From: Emcibacter sp.
Lineage (GTDB): Bacteria; Pseudomonadota; Alphaproteobacteria; Sphingomonadales; Emcibacteraceae
Reading direction: 5' to 3'
Assembly (NCBI GenBank): GCA_021741205.1
Contig: JAIOYI010000009.1
Location: 1-64,000 of the forward strand
DNA length: 64,000 bases
In this document: piece by piece, positions 37,382-46,969 of the stretch
How the letters are laid out: each line of letters begins with the position of its first letter
Numbering within the stretch: position 1 is the first letter of the stretch
Program-made: the position numbers and the translations under genes
Notes under the pieces: generated by a model
What the model was told of the DNA's origin: nothing
The model's database searches: none
Seen by the model: only the letters and a program-made list of their open reading frames with translations

Positions 37382-39268
37382 ATGACAGACAAAGACCTTT
37401 ATTGGCAAAATGATATGACACCTGCATCAAGGCGCTATGGTGATATTTATTTTTCTGCAGAAAATGGTCTTTTGGAAAGTCGTCACACGTTCCTCGCCGC
37501 TATTGATGCCCCTGAAATATGGCAAAATAAAGCGCATTTTACCCTATTGGAAAATGGCTTTGGCTGTGGATTAAATTTTGCGGCTACCTGTCAGGAATGG
37601 CTTAAAACAACATCAAAGAAGGCAAGATTAACCTATATTGCCACAGAAAAACATCCTTTATCCCTTTCCGAAATTGATCAGGCTCTGTCCGCTTGGTCTG
37701 AGCTTAAGGACATTAAAGAGGAAATATTGGGGAATTATCCAAATGCAATAGAGGGCTTTCATCAAAGGGTATTTTTTTCCGGGCGCATCACTCTATTACT
37801 CTTGATCGGGAATAGTCTCTCCTCTCTTAAACAATTAGAAGCCACGGTGGATGCTATTTATCTGGACGGCTTTTCACCGAAAAGCAATCCAGATATGTGG
37901 TCAGAGGATATTTTTTCTGAAATTGCCCGTATGGCGGCTCCCCATGCACGGCTTGCCACCTATACCGCCGCAGGATTTGTTCGGCGTGGGCTGGAGACCG
38001 CCCAATTTAAAATAGAGAAATTCAAGGGTTTCGGGAAAAAAAGGGAATCGCTTCAGGGTAAATTCGCGGGACAAAAGGCAATATCTTCAAAGCCTTGGTT
38101 TATCCGACCGCAACCGCTTTCTAAGAATAGTAAAATTGCCGTTATAGGAGCGGGCATTGCGGGTCTTGTCACAGCCCATGCCTTGCAAATGATCGGCTAT
38201 AACGTCACCCTCTATGAACAAGATAAAAACTCCATGAATAAGGCGTCTGGCAATCCAGCGGGTATATTGGATCCCGCGGGTGCAACTTTGAGAGAGCCTT
38301 ATGGGGAATTTTACCAGGCCGCCTTGCTCTACGCCTTAACCTATTATAATGACCTTGACCCTCTGATATTTATGTCAAAAGGTCTGATGAAATATCCCAA
38401 AAACCCGTCTGAAGAGCGGCAATATCAGAAAATTTTAGAGTCAAAGATATTCCCCCCAAACATCTTAAGAGACGGACAGAATGGAGCCTTATATTTTCCA
38501 GAATGCGGTGCCATATCACCTCCCAAAATAAGAGATATTTTAACGTCATTTCTCAATATTAAAAGCAACATAACCATTACCGCCCTTCGCCAAGATAACC
38601 AATGGACATTATTTGAAGACAATAAAATTTGTGATATTGTCGACGGAGTTGTGATATGCGGCGGAATCGAAAGTATTATATTTCCAGAAACAGCTCCGCT
38701 GCCCCTCGTTCCAGTGCGAGGCCAAATTACCCTGCTTGACGCAAAGGGTTATGCTGCCCCGCCTCATCATGTTCTTTGTGGCAAAGCTTATATTATTCCA
38801 CCCTTTGATTTAGATGGCAAACAAACCATCCTAACGGGGGCGAGTTTTGTCAGAGACACTATAGATTTAAGCCTTAGAGCAGAAGATCATCAGGAAAATC
38901 TCAAAAATGCAGCTCCATTATGGCCTGAAATTAATAAGTTACCCATCAGCGGCGGACGGTGTGCCATTCGCGCTGCAAGCCCTGATCATATGCCTCTTTG
39001 CGGGCCGGTTCCAAATAATGAGTATTATCATTATGCTTATAAGATGTTAAAACATGGACCAAAACATCAAATTTTTAGCGAAGCCCCCTATCATCAAAAT
39101 CTTTATATTTTGTCAGGTCTTGGGGCAAGAGGATTCTTGTCTGCTCCTCTGCTTGGTGCCATGCTCTGTGCCATAATAGCGGGGGAGCCACTTCCTCTCC
39201 CAAGAACTGTTTATGAAAGTTTGCATCCCGCCCGATTTATCATCCGTAACCTTGTAAAAGGCTCATAA
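37382..39268 (+). CDS. mnmC: Bifunctional tRNA 5-methylaminomethyl-2-thiouridine biosynthesis protein MnmC
   Basis: 628 residues joining two enzymes that finish mnm5s2U at the tRNA wobble position. N-terminal MnmD-like methyltransferase (~1-240): LENGFGCGLNFAATCQEW for SAM binding and YLDGFSPKSNPDMWSE. C-terminal FAD oxidoreductase (~253-628): VIGAGIAGLVTAHAL for FAD, ASGNPAGILDP, and GRCAIRAASPDHMPLCGP. The FAD part removes the carboxymethyl group, then the methyltransferase methylates. Slightly short compared with the E. coli protein (about 668) but complete in motifs. Confidence 0.93.
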   Translation: MTDKDLYWQNDMTPASRRYGDIYFSAENGLLESRHTFLAAIDAPEIWQNKAHFTLLENGFGCGLNFAATCQEWLKTTSKKARLTYIATEKHPLSLSEIDQALSAWSELKDIKEEILGNYPNAIEGFHQRVFFSGRITLLLLIGNSLSSLKQLEATVDAIYLDGFSPKSNPDMWSEDIFSEIARMAAPHARLATYTAAGFVRRGLETAQFKIEKFKGFGKKRESLQGKFAGQKAISSKPWFIRPQPLSKNSKIAVIGAGIAGLVTAHALQMIGYNVTLYEQDKNSMNKASGNPAGILDPAGATLREPYGEFYQAALLYALTYYNDLDPLIFMSKGLMKYPKNPSEERQYQKILESKIFPPNILRDGQNGALYFPECGAISPPKIRDILTSFLNIKSNITITALRQDNQWTLFEDNKICDIVDGVVICGGIESIIFPETAPLPLVPVRGQITLLDAKGYAAPPHHVLCGKAYIIPPFDLDGKQTILTGASFVRDTIDLSLRAEDHQENLKNAAPLWPEINKLPISGGRCAIRAASPDHMPLCGPVPNNEYYHYAYKMLKHGPKHQIFSEAPYHQNLYILSGLGARGFLSAPLLGAMLCAIIAGEPLPLPRTVYESLHPARFIIRNLVKGS

Positions 39269-39298
39269 AAAAGGCAGCCCCCACAAAAAAGGCAGCCC
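39267..39298 (+). repeat. 14-bp direct repeat at the mnmC 3' end
   Basis: AAAAAAGGCAGCCC occurs at 39267-39280 and again at 39285-39298, four bases apart. The first copy begins inside the mnmC stop codon. The second copy supplies the left arm of the terminator hairpin. Looks like a slipped-strand duplication. Confidence 0.8.
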
Positions 39299-39312
39299 AT
39301 GGCTGCCCTTTC
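39285..39312 (-). terminator. Intrinsic terminator of the M13 peptidase gene
   Basis: Stem GGCAGCC (39291-39297) with GGCTGCC (39301-39307), loop of three. On the minus strand it is followed by six T (39290-39285), a good U-tract. On the plus strand only weak T runs follow, so it may serve mnmC less well. Confidence 0.75.
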
Positions 39313-39335
39313 TCCTTTAAAATTATGCCCGCTTA

Positions 39336-41396
39336 TTACCAGATTTTCACCCGCTCCTCTGGGGCAAGATAAAGATTATCACCTTCTTTCACGCCAAAGG
39401 CCTCATAAAATTCAGGAATATTGCGCACAACACCATTCACTCTAAATTGTGCTGGCGAATGGGGATCAGTTGCCACTTGCTGACGCAAAGCCTCTTCCCG
39501 TGTTTTGCTCATGAAAGCTTGCGCCCAACCAATAAAAATCCGCTGTTCTGCCGTCATACCGTCAATCACAGGGGCAGAAGCGCCATTCAAAGACAGGTGG
39601 TAGGCCTTAATGGCAATACTAAGTCCGCCCAAATCGCCAATATTTTCGCCTAAGGTATAGTCACCATTCACATTCAAATCATCGAATAGCTTGAAACCAT
39701 TATATTGATCCACAAGGGCAGCTGTACGCTTTTTAAACTCTTCCTTGTCTTGGGTCGTCCACCAGTCTTTCAAGGCGCCGTCCCCATCATAGGTACTGCC
39801 CTGATCGTCAAAACCATGTCCAATCTCATGACCAATAACACCGCCAATGGCACCATAATTTACCGCATCATCGGTCATCATACCAAAGAAAGGTGGCTGC
39901 AAAATAGCGGCAGGAAAAACAATTTCATTCATGGAGGGGTTATAATAGGCATTAACCGTCTGAGGATACATATACCATTCATAACGTTGAATGGGACCAG
40001 AAAGTTTCACCACTTCTCTGTCATGAATGACCTGATTAGACCGCACAATATTGCCGTATAAGTCATCCGCATTAATCATCAATGCCGAATAATCTTTCCA
40101 CCGATCAGGATAGCCAATCTTAGGGGTGAATTTAGAAAGTTTATCAAGCGCCTTCACTTTGGTTTCTTCACCCATCCAATCCAATTTTTTGATGCTGTCT
40201 TCATAGGCTTTCGACAAATTACCAACCAATTCAAGCATCCGCTCCTTTGCTTCTGGTTTAAAATGCTGCGCAACATAAACCTTGCCTACAACCTCTCCGA
40301 GATTTTCATTAACAACACTAACAGCACGTTTCCATTGAGCCCTTTGCTGGGGAATTCCATTTAAGACTTTACCGTAAAAATCAAAATTCTGTTGATCGAT
40401 TTCCTCGTTTAAAAAACTGGCCATACGGTTCAATGTTTTCCACTTTAAATAGGCTTTCCATGTTGTCATGTCTGTGGATTTAATAATGCCATTTAACGCC
40501 TCAAAGTAACTGGGCTGAGAGATAATCATATCCGCTATATCAGGTGTACCGAAGGCTACAAAATAACCATTCCAATCAAAGTCAGGCATCATAGAACCCA
40601 AAGCCGCACGATCTCGCACATTATAGGTTTTTACCGTATCCCGGTTATCTTCCTTTTTCCATTGTGCGGTTGCGAGCTGCGTTTCCAAGGCCATAATTGC
40701 TGCAATATGCTGCGCAGCATTTTTCATACCCGCAAGGGTCAACATTTTTTCCATATGGGTCAAATATTGCGCTCTAATCCCCACAGATTTATCATCGGTT
40801 TTTAGATAATACTCCCGGTCTGGCAGACCAAGACCAGACTGCGAATTATAAATCGCATATTTGGTGGGATCATTAGCATCGCCGTCAATATAGAAATTAA
40901 ACGGGGCACCGTAACCCGCCCGAATGGATTGGGCAAAATAGGGTGCCAAAGATTTATGATCGGACAATTCGTCAATCATAGAAAATGCGGCCTGCAAAGG
41001 GGCAAGACCAATTTCGTTGCGCTTATCCATAGCAAGGTAAGAATTGTATAAATCTCCCACCTTTTGTTCATCTGAACCTGCGACATTTTCACCCGACGCC
41101 GACTGTTCAATAATGACCTTTACCGCATCTTCTGATTTATCCCGCAGCATGTTGAAATTACCGTAACGCGCCTTATCCTCTGGCATAACATAGTTTTTAA
41201 GCCACGTACCGTTAACATAGGCAAAAAAATCATCGCCAGGCTTTACTGTGCTATCCATATTTTCTGTCAATATGCCAGAATCAAGCTGTGCAGATACTTG
41301 CTTTTCGGTCTCAGCGGATTTTTCCGCCGAACAAGCCGAAACCAAAGTGATCGCCGCCGATAGACAAGCGAATTTAATCCCCGTATATATTTTCAT
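39336..41396 (-). CDS. M13-family zinc metallopeptidase (PepO/neprilysin-like) lipoprotein
   Basis: 686 residues. Signal segment with lipobox LVSAC (~18-22). The peptidase domain has GHEIGHGFDDQGS (HExxH zinc site, about residue 520), the second zinc glutamate in GENIGDLGGL, and NAYYNPSMNEIVFPAAILQPPF, which binds substrate backbone. The C-terminal RVNGVVRNIPEFYEAFGV is also conserved. Such enzymes cut small peptides in the periplasm or at the outer membrane. Stands alone and has its own terminator. Confidence 0.93.
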   Translation of the reverse strand: MKIYTGIKFACLSAAITLVSACSAEKSAETEKQVSAQLDSGILTENMDSTVKPGDDFFAYVNGTWLKNYVMPEDKARYGNFNMLRDKSEDAVKVIIEQSASGENVAGSDEQKVGDLYNSYLAMDKRNEIGLAPLQAAFSMIDELSDHKSLAPYFAQSIRAGYGAPFNFYIDGDANDPTKYAIYNSQSGLGLPDREYYLKTDDKSVGIRAQYLTHMEKMLTLAGMKNAAQHIAAIMALETQLATAQWKKEDNRDTVKTYNVRDRAALGSMMPDFDWNGYFVAFGTPDIADMIISQPSYFEALNGIIKSTDMTTWKAYLKWKTLNRMASFLNEEIDQQNFDFYGKVLNGIPQQRAQWKRAVSVVNENLGEVVGKVYVAQHFKPEAKERMLELVGNLSKAYEDSIKKLDWMGEETKVKALDKLSKFTPKIGYPDRWKDYSALMINADDLYGNIVRSNQVIHDREVVKLSGPIQRYEWYMYPQTVNAYYNPSMNEIVFPAAILQPPFFGMMTDDAVNYGAIGGVIGHEIGHGFDDQGSTYDGDGALKDWWTTQDKEEFKKRTAALVDQYNGFKLFDDLNVNGDYTLGENIGDLGGLSIAIKAYHLSLNGASAPVIDGMTAEQRIFIGWAQAFMSKTREEALRQQVATDPHSPAQFRVNGVVRNIPEFYEAFGVKEGDNLYLAPEERVKIW

Positions 41397-41424
41397 TATT
41401 TTTATCTCCTTAAATGATATATAT

Positions 41425-42075
41425 TTATTTTTGCAGTTTATTAATTTGTTCCTGCATCATGGCCAATTGAGCTTTTAAATCGTCCAACTGGTCGCTACCT
41501 ACCCCGGTATTTGAACCCTCACTAGAATTTTGATTTGGTTCGGTTGGGCTTGTGGATTTTTGATCCCCACTCTGTTCTCCCTTTGCAGCCTCCCTACTTG
41601 CGGCAAATGGAGAAAACATAGACATTGTCTTTTCAAAAATAACCATATTCTGTTTGGCCATTTCTTCAAAGGGCTTTAAGGCTTTTACACCAAGCGGTGA
41701 TTTTGTCATATTATGTTCAATAAATCCACGAAATTTTTCTTGATTTTCAGAAAAGGCCGCCATGCTGCTTTCCAGATATTCTGGCACAATATTTTGCAAA
41801 CCATCCCCATAAAATGCAATTAACTGTCTCAAAAAATTGATCGGTAAAAGTGCCTCCCCCTTGCTTTCTTCTTCAAAAATAATCTGGGACAGCACAGAAT
41901 GCGTAATATCATCTCCGGTTTTTGCATCAAGTACTGCGAAATCCTTGCCTTCCTTGACCATATTAGAAAGATCATCCAGCGTCACATAACTGCTGCTGTC
42001 GGTATTATAAAGTCTCCGATTAGCATATTTTTTAATAATGATCTGTTCGCCGTCCTGTCTGCTTTTTTTAGCCAC
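41425..42075 (-). CDS. phaR: PHA synthesis repressor PhaR
   Basis: 216 residues. N-terminal DNA/PHB-binding domain: IIIKKYANRRLYNTDSSSYVTLDDL and DITHSVLSQIIFEEES are the PhaR hallmarks; the second domain (~75-140) has LPINFLRQLIAFYGDG. The C-terminal third is Ser/Asn-rich with a terminal coiled coil (LDDLKAQLAMMQEQINKLQK). PhaR represses phasin, PHA genes and itself until it is titrated by growing polymer. Located beside phaA, phaB and a PhaC-like gene; TGC/GCA-rich repeats stand in front of it. Confidence 0.95.
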   Translation of the reverse strand: MAKKSRQDGEQIIIKKYANRRLYNTDSSSYVTLDDLSNMVKEGKDFAVLDAKTGDDITHSVLSQIIFEEESKGEALLPINFLRQLIAFYGDGLQNIVPEYLESSMAAFSENQEKFRGFIEHNMTKSPLGVKALKPFEEMAKQNMVIFEKTMSMFSPFAASREAAKGEQSGDQKSTSPTEPNQNSSEGSNTGVGSDQLDDLKAQLAMMQEQINKLQK

Positions 42076-42134
42076 TTCAATAACCTTCTCTATATTTCTA
42101 TTGCACGCTTATTTTTGTGTATTTCACGCTAAAA

Positions 42135-42169
42135 TGCTGCAAAGCGCAAGGAAAAATGCTGCGCAACAA
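42135..42169. promoter_or_regulatory. Two TGCTGC...GC-CAA repeats, candidate PhaR sites
   Basis: TGCTGCAAAGCGCAA at 42135-42149 and TGCTGCGCAACAA at 42157-42169, 22 bases apart, between divergent phaR and the 62-residue ORF. Known PhaR sites in alphaproteobacteria are TGC/GCA-rich dyads, so autoregulation is plausible. An A-tract hairpin (AAGCAAAAAA / TTTTTTGCTT, 42176-42200) follows immediately. Binding is inferred. Confidence 0.5.
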
Positions 42170-42232
42170 TAAAAAAAGCAAAAAAAATCATTTTTTGCTT
42201 CTCAATTTATCCATAAAGCGTATATTTTTACG

Positions 42233-42421
42233 ATGACAGAACACAATAAAACACCTCCTGGAATGCACTCCCAACCAAAGGATCAATGCTCTTGTGATAT
42301 TGATAATATTGCCGAGCGCTATCTTGATTTATGGCAAGAAAATTTGCAACGCTGGGCAACCGACCCCGAGGCTCTTAAAAAATGGCTAGATAATATTAAA
42401 GATCAAAATATAAAACCATAG
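42233..42421 (+). CDS. Small 62-residue protein of the PHA locus
   Basis: A short, soluble, Asp/Trp-rich protein: IAERYLDLWQENLQRWATDPEALKKW is a pattern resembling segments found in PHA-associated proteins and the N-terminal region of PHA synthases, which carry similar DLWQ-type helices. Located between phaR and the PhaC-like gene, oriented with the latter and 100 bases upstream of it. Two cysteines (CSCD) occur near residue 20. Function not established; a polymer- or synthase-associated helper is a guess from context. Confidence 0.6.
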   Translation: MTEHNKTPPGMHSQPKDQCSCDIDNIAERYLDLWQENLQRWATDPEALKKWLDNIKDQNIKP

Positions 42422-42521
42422 GTTAAGAAAAAAATTAGTTTCAAGTTAGAGAATAGCGGAGAAATTTGATTTATTTTTCATGATTTGTTCCCTATAATTT
42501 CTATGCATTAAGAGAAAAGTC

Positions 42522-43754
42522 ATGACTGACGACGATATCAGAACATCTATCAGAATGGGACCCCATCCTCTCAGCCTTCATGTGGCGAGTGCGACAAACA
42601 GTTGGAGTGGAGCCTTGGCGTCATTCCCTTTATTTCATCTTGGTGGAATGCAAATACATCCTGCTTTAAAAATGCGCGCAGACAAGCTGCGAGCAGACAT
42701 GACAAGTACCGAGCTAGATCAACTATACCTCACCCTTATTAAAAAAGCAGAAACCAGACTGTCCGATACACTTTCTGGAATCCGTGCCTATCAACATCAT
42801 CCTTATCGAAGGGATGTGTCCAAAGCCCCCCTATATCACCGCATTGGAACAACGGAAATTAGGGATTATGGGACACAATGCTCACAAGACGCTCCCATTG
42901 TGCTCGCCGTTCCCTCACTCATTAATCCAGCCTATATTCTAGATCTCAGGCAAGACCACAGCTTTATACGCTATTTATCAGAACAGAATATTCACCCCTA
43001 TCTTCTGGACTGGACGTCCCCTGATACAGAGACGTTGGAATTTGATATAGAAGATTATATCACAAAACACTTAATCCCCATGATCCGTGAAATTCACAAA
43101 CGCCATAACAAAAAAATTCATCTTATCGGCTATTGCATGGGGGGAAATTTATCGGTAGCGGCGGCTCAAATAATGCAATCTGAGAATATTATTGAAAGTC
43201 TGACGTTAATTGCAACACCGTGGGATTTTCATGCGCAACAACCCGTACATCTACCAGCATTGACCCAACATTTTATTGCTATGAATAGTGTTGATGAAAA
43301 AATTAAAGCCGTTCCTATGAATATAATGCAACTCTTCTTTTTTAGCCTGGACCCCACTTTATCTGATAAAAAATTTCGAAATTTTAAACAGCTCAACCCC
43401 GAAAGCCTCAAAGCCAAAAATTTTGTCGCTATAGAGGACTGGGCCAATGATGGTGCACCGCTTTCTCCTAAGGTCACCAATGACTGTCTCATTAACTGGT
43501 ATCATAAGAACCAACCCCAAAACTTATCATGGAAAATTGCGGATCAAATTATTAACCCTGCCCGCCTGACCATTTCTGGGCATATCATAACACCCATGTC
43601 CGATAGGATCGTGCCGCCCGCATCTGCTCATGCTTTGCAAAAATCACTGCCTCATTTTAACCATACAATAGCAAGTGGTGGCCATGTCACTATGATCGCA
43701 GGGGAAAAGGCAAAAACAATATTATGGCATAAAATAGCTTTAAACTTAAAATAA
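42522..43754 (+). CDS. PhaC-like alpha/beta hydrolase (short PHA synthase-type)
   Basis: 410 residues. The lipase-like box is HLIGYCMGGNL with cysteine as nucleophile (Cys205), as in PHA synthases (GxCxGG), not serine. A candidate catalytic Asp is in SDRIVPP (~361) and His in SGGHVTMIAG (~388). LAVPSLINPAYILDL and YLLDWTSPD are also PHA synthase patterns. At 410 residues it lacks much of the class I N-terminal domain (usual length near 590) and is nearer class III PhaC (about 360). It may be a synthase, or a related acyltransferase or depolymerase acting on PHA; a full-size phaC may lie elsewhere. Confidence 0.7.
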   Translation: MTDDDIRTSIRMGPHPLSLHVASATNSWSGALASFPLFHLGGMQIHPALKMRADKLRADMTSTELDQLYLTLIKKAETRLSDTLSGIRAYQHHPYRRDVSKAPLYHRIGTTEIRDYGTQCSQDAPIVLAVPSLINPAYILDLRQDHSFIRYLSEQNIHPYLLDWTSPDTETLEFDIEDYITKHLIPMIREIHKRHNKKIHLIGYCMGGNLSVAAAQIMQSENIIESLTLIATPWDFHAQQPVHLPALTQHFIAMNSVDEKIKAVPMNIMQLFFFSLDPTLSDKKFRNFKQLNPESLKAKNFVAIEDWANDGAPLSPKVTNDCLINWYHKNQPQNLSWKIADQIINPARLTISGHIITPMSDRIVPPASAHALQKSLPHFNHTIASGGHVTMIAGEKAKTILWHKIALNLK

Positions 43755-43785
43755 TATTTCAATAAATCACTAAAAAAAGAAATTA

Positions 43786-43886
43786 TTGCAATGTTTTTTC
43801 TCCTACGCTATATCTTTGCTAGCAAATAAATGCTTGATCCAAATATCCAAAGAATTTAATTTGTTTTTTTATTTGTTGCAGTGCGA
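43786..43886. promoter_or_regulatory. Three TTGC/GCAA dyads upstream of phaA, candidate PhaR sites
   Basis: In the 219-base gap before phaA are TTGCAA (43786-43791), the perfect 12-bp palindrome TTTGCTAGCAAA (43815-43826) and TTGCAGTGCGA (43876-43886). All contain the TGC/GCA elements expected of PhaR operators. The intervening DNA is A/T-rich. Inferred only. Confidence 0.42.
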
Positions 43887-43973
43887 TAATGATTATGAAA
43901 AGATCATGATAATACCATGAGATTATCAAGACCATTTTCAAACCCTTGTGAGAAATAACTTAAGGAAAAAAAC

Positions 43974-45152
43974 ATGAAAGAAGTTGCAATTGTCGCTGCC
44001 CTGAGAACGCCTGTTGGTTCATTTAACGGCGCCCTAAGCACTGTGCCCGCCCATTATCTTGGCGAAGTTGTCATTCGAGGATTGCTGTCTGAGACATCTG
44101 TCCCTGCAGAAGATATTAATGAAGTTTTCCTAGGTCAGATTTTAACAGCAGGGGCTGGTCAAAATCCCGCCCGTCAGGCTTCTCTCAATGCTGGGCTTCC
44201 CATTGAAACCACAGCTTTTGGTATTAACCAATTATGTGGTTCTGGACTTCGGGCCGTGGCTCTTGGCTATCAGGCCATATTATGCGGAGATGCGGAGATT
44301 GTCATTGCTGGTGGTCAGGAAAGCATGAGCCAATCTCAACATAGCGCCCATTTACGCAACGGCTTTAAAATGGGCTCTGCCGAATTCAAAGACACGATGA
44401 TTTGGGATGCTCTGACCGATGTGTTTAACGATACCCACATGGGTATTACGGCAGAAAATATCGCGGAACAATGGCAAATTAGCCGAGAAACTCAAGATGC
44501 CTTTGCCGTATCGTCGCAAAACAAAGCAGAAGCCGCTCAGGCTTCTGGAAAATTCAAAGATGAAATTGTACCCGTAACCATTAAAAATCGCCGCGGCGAT
44601 GTGGTGGTATCAGACGATGAATATATCCGAAAAGGCGTAACATTAGAGAGCCTTTCTGGTGTTCGTCCCGCTTTCAAGAAAGACGGGACCGTCACGGCCG
44701 CAAATGCGAGCGGTATAAATGACGGTGCAGCGGCCGTTCTTTTAATGACAGTCGAAGAAGCAAAAAAAAGAGGCCTTAAACCCCTTGCCATCATCAAATC
44801 ATGGGCAACCGCTGGTGTTGATCCTTCTATTATGGGTATTGGCCCCGTCCCTGCCAGTAAAAAGGCACTGGAAAAAGCAGGCTGGTCATTAAATGATGTT
44901 GATCTGGTTGAGGCCAATGAGGCATTCGCAGCCCAAGCCTGTGCCGTAGGTCAAGATCTTGGCATTCCTGCAGACAAGCTTAATGTAAATGGCGGTGCCA
45001 TTGCCATTGGTCACCCTCTTGGGGCAAGTGGGGCGCGCGTATTAACGACGCTGCTTCATGAAATGAAACGACGTAATGTCCATAAAGGACTTGCCACATT
45101 ATGTATTGGTGGCGGCATGGGCGTTGCGATGTGTGTTGAGCGCCCTGAATAA
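43974..45152 (+). CDS. phaA: Acetyl-CoA C-acetyltransferase (beta-ketothiolase)
   Basis: 392 residues, thiolase II. Condenses two acetyl-CoA to acetoacetyl-CoA, the first PHB step. [18 protein letters not shown] has the nucleophilic cysteine (~89), [17 protein letters not shown] the catalytic His (~348), and [13 protein letters not shown] the second cysteine (~378). Length matches the family. AAGGAAAAAAAC ribosome site before ATG. phaB follows after 45 bases, forming the classic pair. Confidence 0.95.
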   Translation: MKEVAIVAALRTPVGSFNGALSTVPAHYLGEVVIRGLLSETSVPAEDINEVFLGQILTAGAGQNPARQASLNAGLPIETTAFGINQLCGSGLRAVALGYQAILCGDAEIVIAGGQESMSQSQHSAHLRNGFKMGSAEFKDTMIWDALTDVFNDTHMGITAENIAEQWQISRETQDAFAVSSQNKAEAAQASGKFKDEIVPVTIKNRRGDVVVSDDEYIRKGVTLESLSGVRPAFKKDGTVTAANASGINDGAAAVLLMTVEEAKKRGLKPLAIIKSWATAGVDPSIMGIGPVPASKKALEKAGWSLNDVDLVEANEAFAAQACAVGQDLGIPADKLNVNGGAIAIGHPLGASGARVLTTLLHEMKRRNVHKGLATLCIGGGMGVAMCVERPE

Positions 45153-45197
45153 TGACCAAAACCCAAAAGCAAATAATATTAATGAGGAAATATTACA

Positions 45198-45920
45198 ATG
45201 ACTAAAATTGCACTCGTCACGGGAGGTACCCGTGGTATTGGAGCCGCCATTTCAATGGCTCTAAAGAACGCTGGTCACACGGTTGCGGCCACTTATGCTG
45301 GCAATGATGAAGCGGCGGCTAAATTCAAAGAAGAAACCGGTATCCATGTCTATAAATGGGATGTTGGTGACTTTGATGCCTGTGCAAAAGGTGTAGCGGA
45401 CGTTGTGCAAGACTTAGGCAATGTTGACATTCTTATTAATAACGCGGGCATTACCCGTGACGGCGGATTTAGCCGAATGACAAAGGATATGTGGGATGCG
45501 GTCATGACGACCAACCTCTCCTCCAATTTTAATATGTCCAAAGCCGTATTTGACAGCATGAAGTCAAACAAATACGGCAGAATTATCTGCATAAGTTCGA
45601 TCAATGGTCAAAAAGGTCAAATTGGACAGGTGAATTACTCAGCAGCAAAGGCAGGGACTTTTGGTTTTGTCAAAGCGCTCGCTCAGGAAGGCGCCCGTCA
45701 CGGCATCACCGTAAATGCCATCGCCCCCGGCTATGTCGCCACTGAAATGGTCAAAGCCGTACCCGCAGATATTGTCGAAAAAATTATCAAGGGTATTCCT
45801 ATTGGTCGTCTAGGTGAGGCTGATGAAATTGCTAATGCCGTGGCTTATCTGATTTCTGATGGTGCAAGCTTTATTACGGGTTCCACCTTAACCATCAATG
45901 GTGGCCAATATATGGTCTAA
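45198..45920 (+). CDS. phaB: Acetoacetyl-CoA reductase
   Basis: 240 residues, short-chain dehydrogenase using NADPH. ALVTGGTRGIGAAI is the cofactor loop, NNAGITRD the NNAG motif, and Ser/Tyr/Lys of the catalytic set are in ISSINGQKGQIGQVNYSAAKAG. The sequence is of PhaB type (INGQKGQ, GYVATEMV) and it makes (R)-3-hydroxybutyryl-CoA for the polymer synthase. Follows phaA directly and ends at a terminator. Confidence 0.95.
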   Translation: MTKIALVTGGTRGIGAAISMALKNAGHTVAATYAGNDEAAAKFKEETGIHVYKWDVGDFDACAKGVADVVQDLGNVDILINNAGITRDGGFSRMTKDMWDAVMTTNLSSNFNMSKAVFDSMKSNKYGRIICISSINGQKGQIGQVNYSAAKAGTFGFVKALAQEGARHGITVNAIAPGYVATEMVKAVPADIVEKIIKGIPIGRLGEADEIANAVAYLISDGASFITGSTLTINGGQYMV

Positions 45921-45944
45921 TATTCCCCATTCAAATCCCGCTTC

Positions 45945-45980
45945 ATCCCTGCAGCGAAAATTTCGTTGCGGGGATTTTTT
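45945..45980 (+). terminator. Intrinsic terminator after phaB
   Basis: Long imperfect stem: ATCCCTGCAGCGAAA pairs with TTTCGTTGCGGGGAT, with a short loop, then a T-run (45975-45980). 25 bases after the phaB stop. Confidence 0.88.
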
Positions 45981-46057
45981 ATAAAAAACAATCCAACCTT
46001 TGAAACACTCTCCAATTTCCGCTACTCTTAAGTTATATAAACCATGAGATAAAATTA

Positions 46058-46864
46058 ATGTATCAAGATGTCGTTGAATTGCGCGCCTTTTACGATTCTC
46101 CCTTGGGACGAATTACTTCACGGCTTATCCGCAAACAAATTGCCACATTATGGCCTGACATTGATGGAATGGATGTTATGGGACTTGGTTATACAACGCC
46201 TTATCTGGATGTTTTTCGCACGCGGGCAAACCATGTTATCAGCATCATGACCGCTCTTCAGGGCGTTGTTCGTTGGCCGCGTCATAACGGGGATCCAACA
46301 AACACAAACAGCCGTGGTTACAAAGGAAATCTAACCACAATTGCCCATGAAGATTGCCTTCCTTTACAAGATGCTGCCGTGGACAGAATATTGATGGTTC
46401 ATATTCTTGAGCATACGGAACAAAGCCGCCAATTATTGCGCGAAGTATGGCGCACCCTTGCTCCAGGGGGGCGTGTTATTGTGATTGTGCCAAATCGACT
46501 TGGATTATGGGCAAGAACAGACAGGACACCTTTTGGTCACGGAACCCCATTTTCTATCCTGCAAGTCCATCAATTACTCAGTGATAATATGTTGATTCCC
46601 ACAAGAACGGTGTCCTCATTACATACCCCCCCTTTTAAGCGAAGATCCTTTTTCTCTCTCATGACATCTTTGGAAAATACAGGGCAAAGATGGTGGCATA
46701 ACCTTGCAGGCGTTTTAATCATTGAAGCCGAAAAACAGATATATGCTGCTACTGGCATCAGAACAAAGGCCATAGCAAAAAACAAGGCAAGAACCCAAAG
46801 ACCCGCCATCGCAGGAAACCAAATAGATACACAAAAATTATCTAAAATAAATACTGTATCATAG
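46058..46864 (+). CDS. Class I SAM-dependent methyltransferase
   Basis: 268 residues. MDVMGLGYTTPYLDVFR is the variant SAM-binding motif of a family widespread in alphaproteobacteria; the more usual ILMVHILEHTEQSRQLLREVWRTLAPGGRVIVIVPNR follows, with PFGHGTPFSILQVHQLL. These proteins often neighbour gloB (glyoxalase II) but that gene is not here. Substrate unknown. The C-terminus is basic (KNKARTQRPAI). Stands alone after the phaB terminator. Confidence 0.85.
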   Translation: MYQDVVELRAFYDSPLGRITSRLIRKQIATLWPDIDGMDVMGLGYTTPYLDVFRTRANHVISIMTALQGVVRWPRHNGDPTNTNSRGYKGNLTTIAHEDCLPLQDAAVDRILMVHILEHTEQSRQLLREVWRTLAPGGRVIVIVPNRLGLWARTDRTPFGHGTPFSILQVHQLLSDNMLIPTRTVSSLHTPPFKRRSFFSLMTSLENTGQRWWHNLAGVLIIEAEKQIYAATGIRTKAIAKNKARTQRPAIAGNQIDTQKLSKINTVS

Positions 46865-46969
46865 TTCTATATTCATAGTATAAGGCAAATATAGTCGTCA
46901 TAGATGCTATGTTTTTTAAATATTTCTTATCCACCGTTTCAAGGGGTGGTCTAAATTTTACAGGTTAAA

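Noticed and set aside
42176..42200. A-tract hairpin AAGCAAAAAA / TTTTTTGCTT between phaR and the small ORF
   Set aside because: Considered as a terminator, but no transcript ends here; A/T-rich stem without a run of T.
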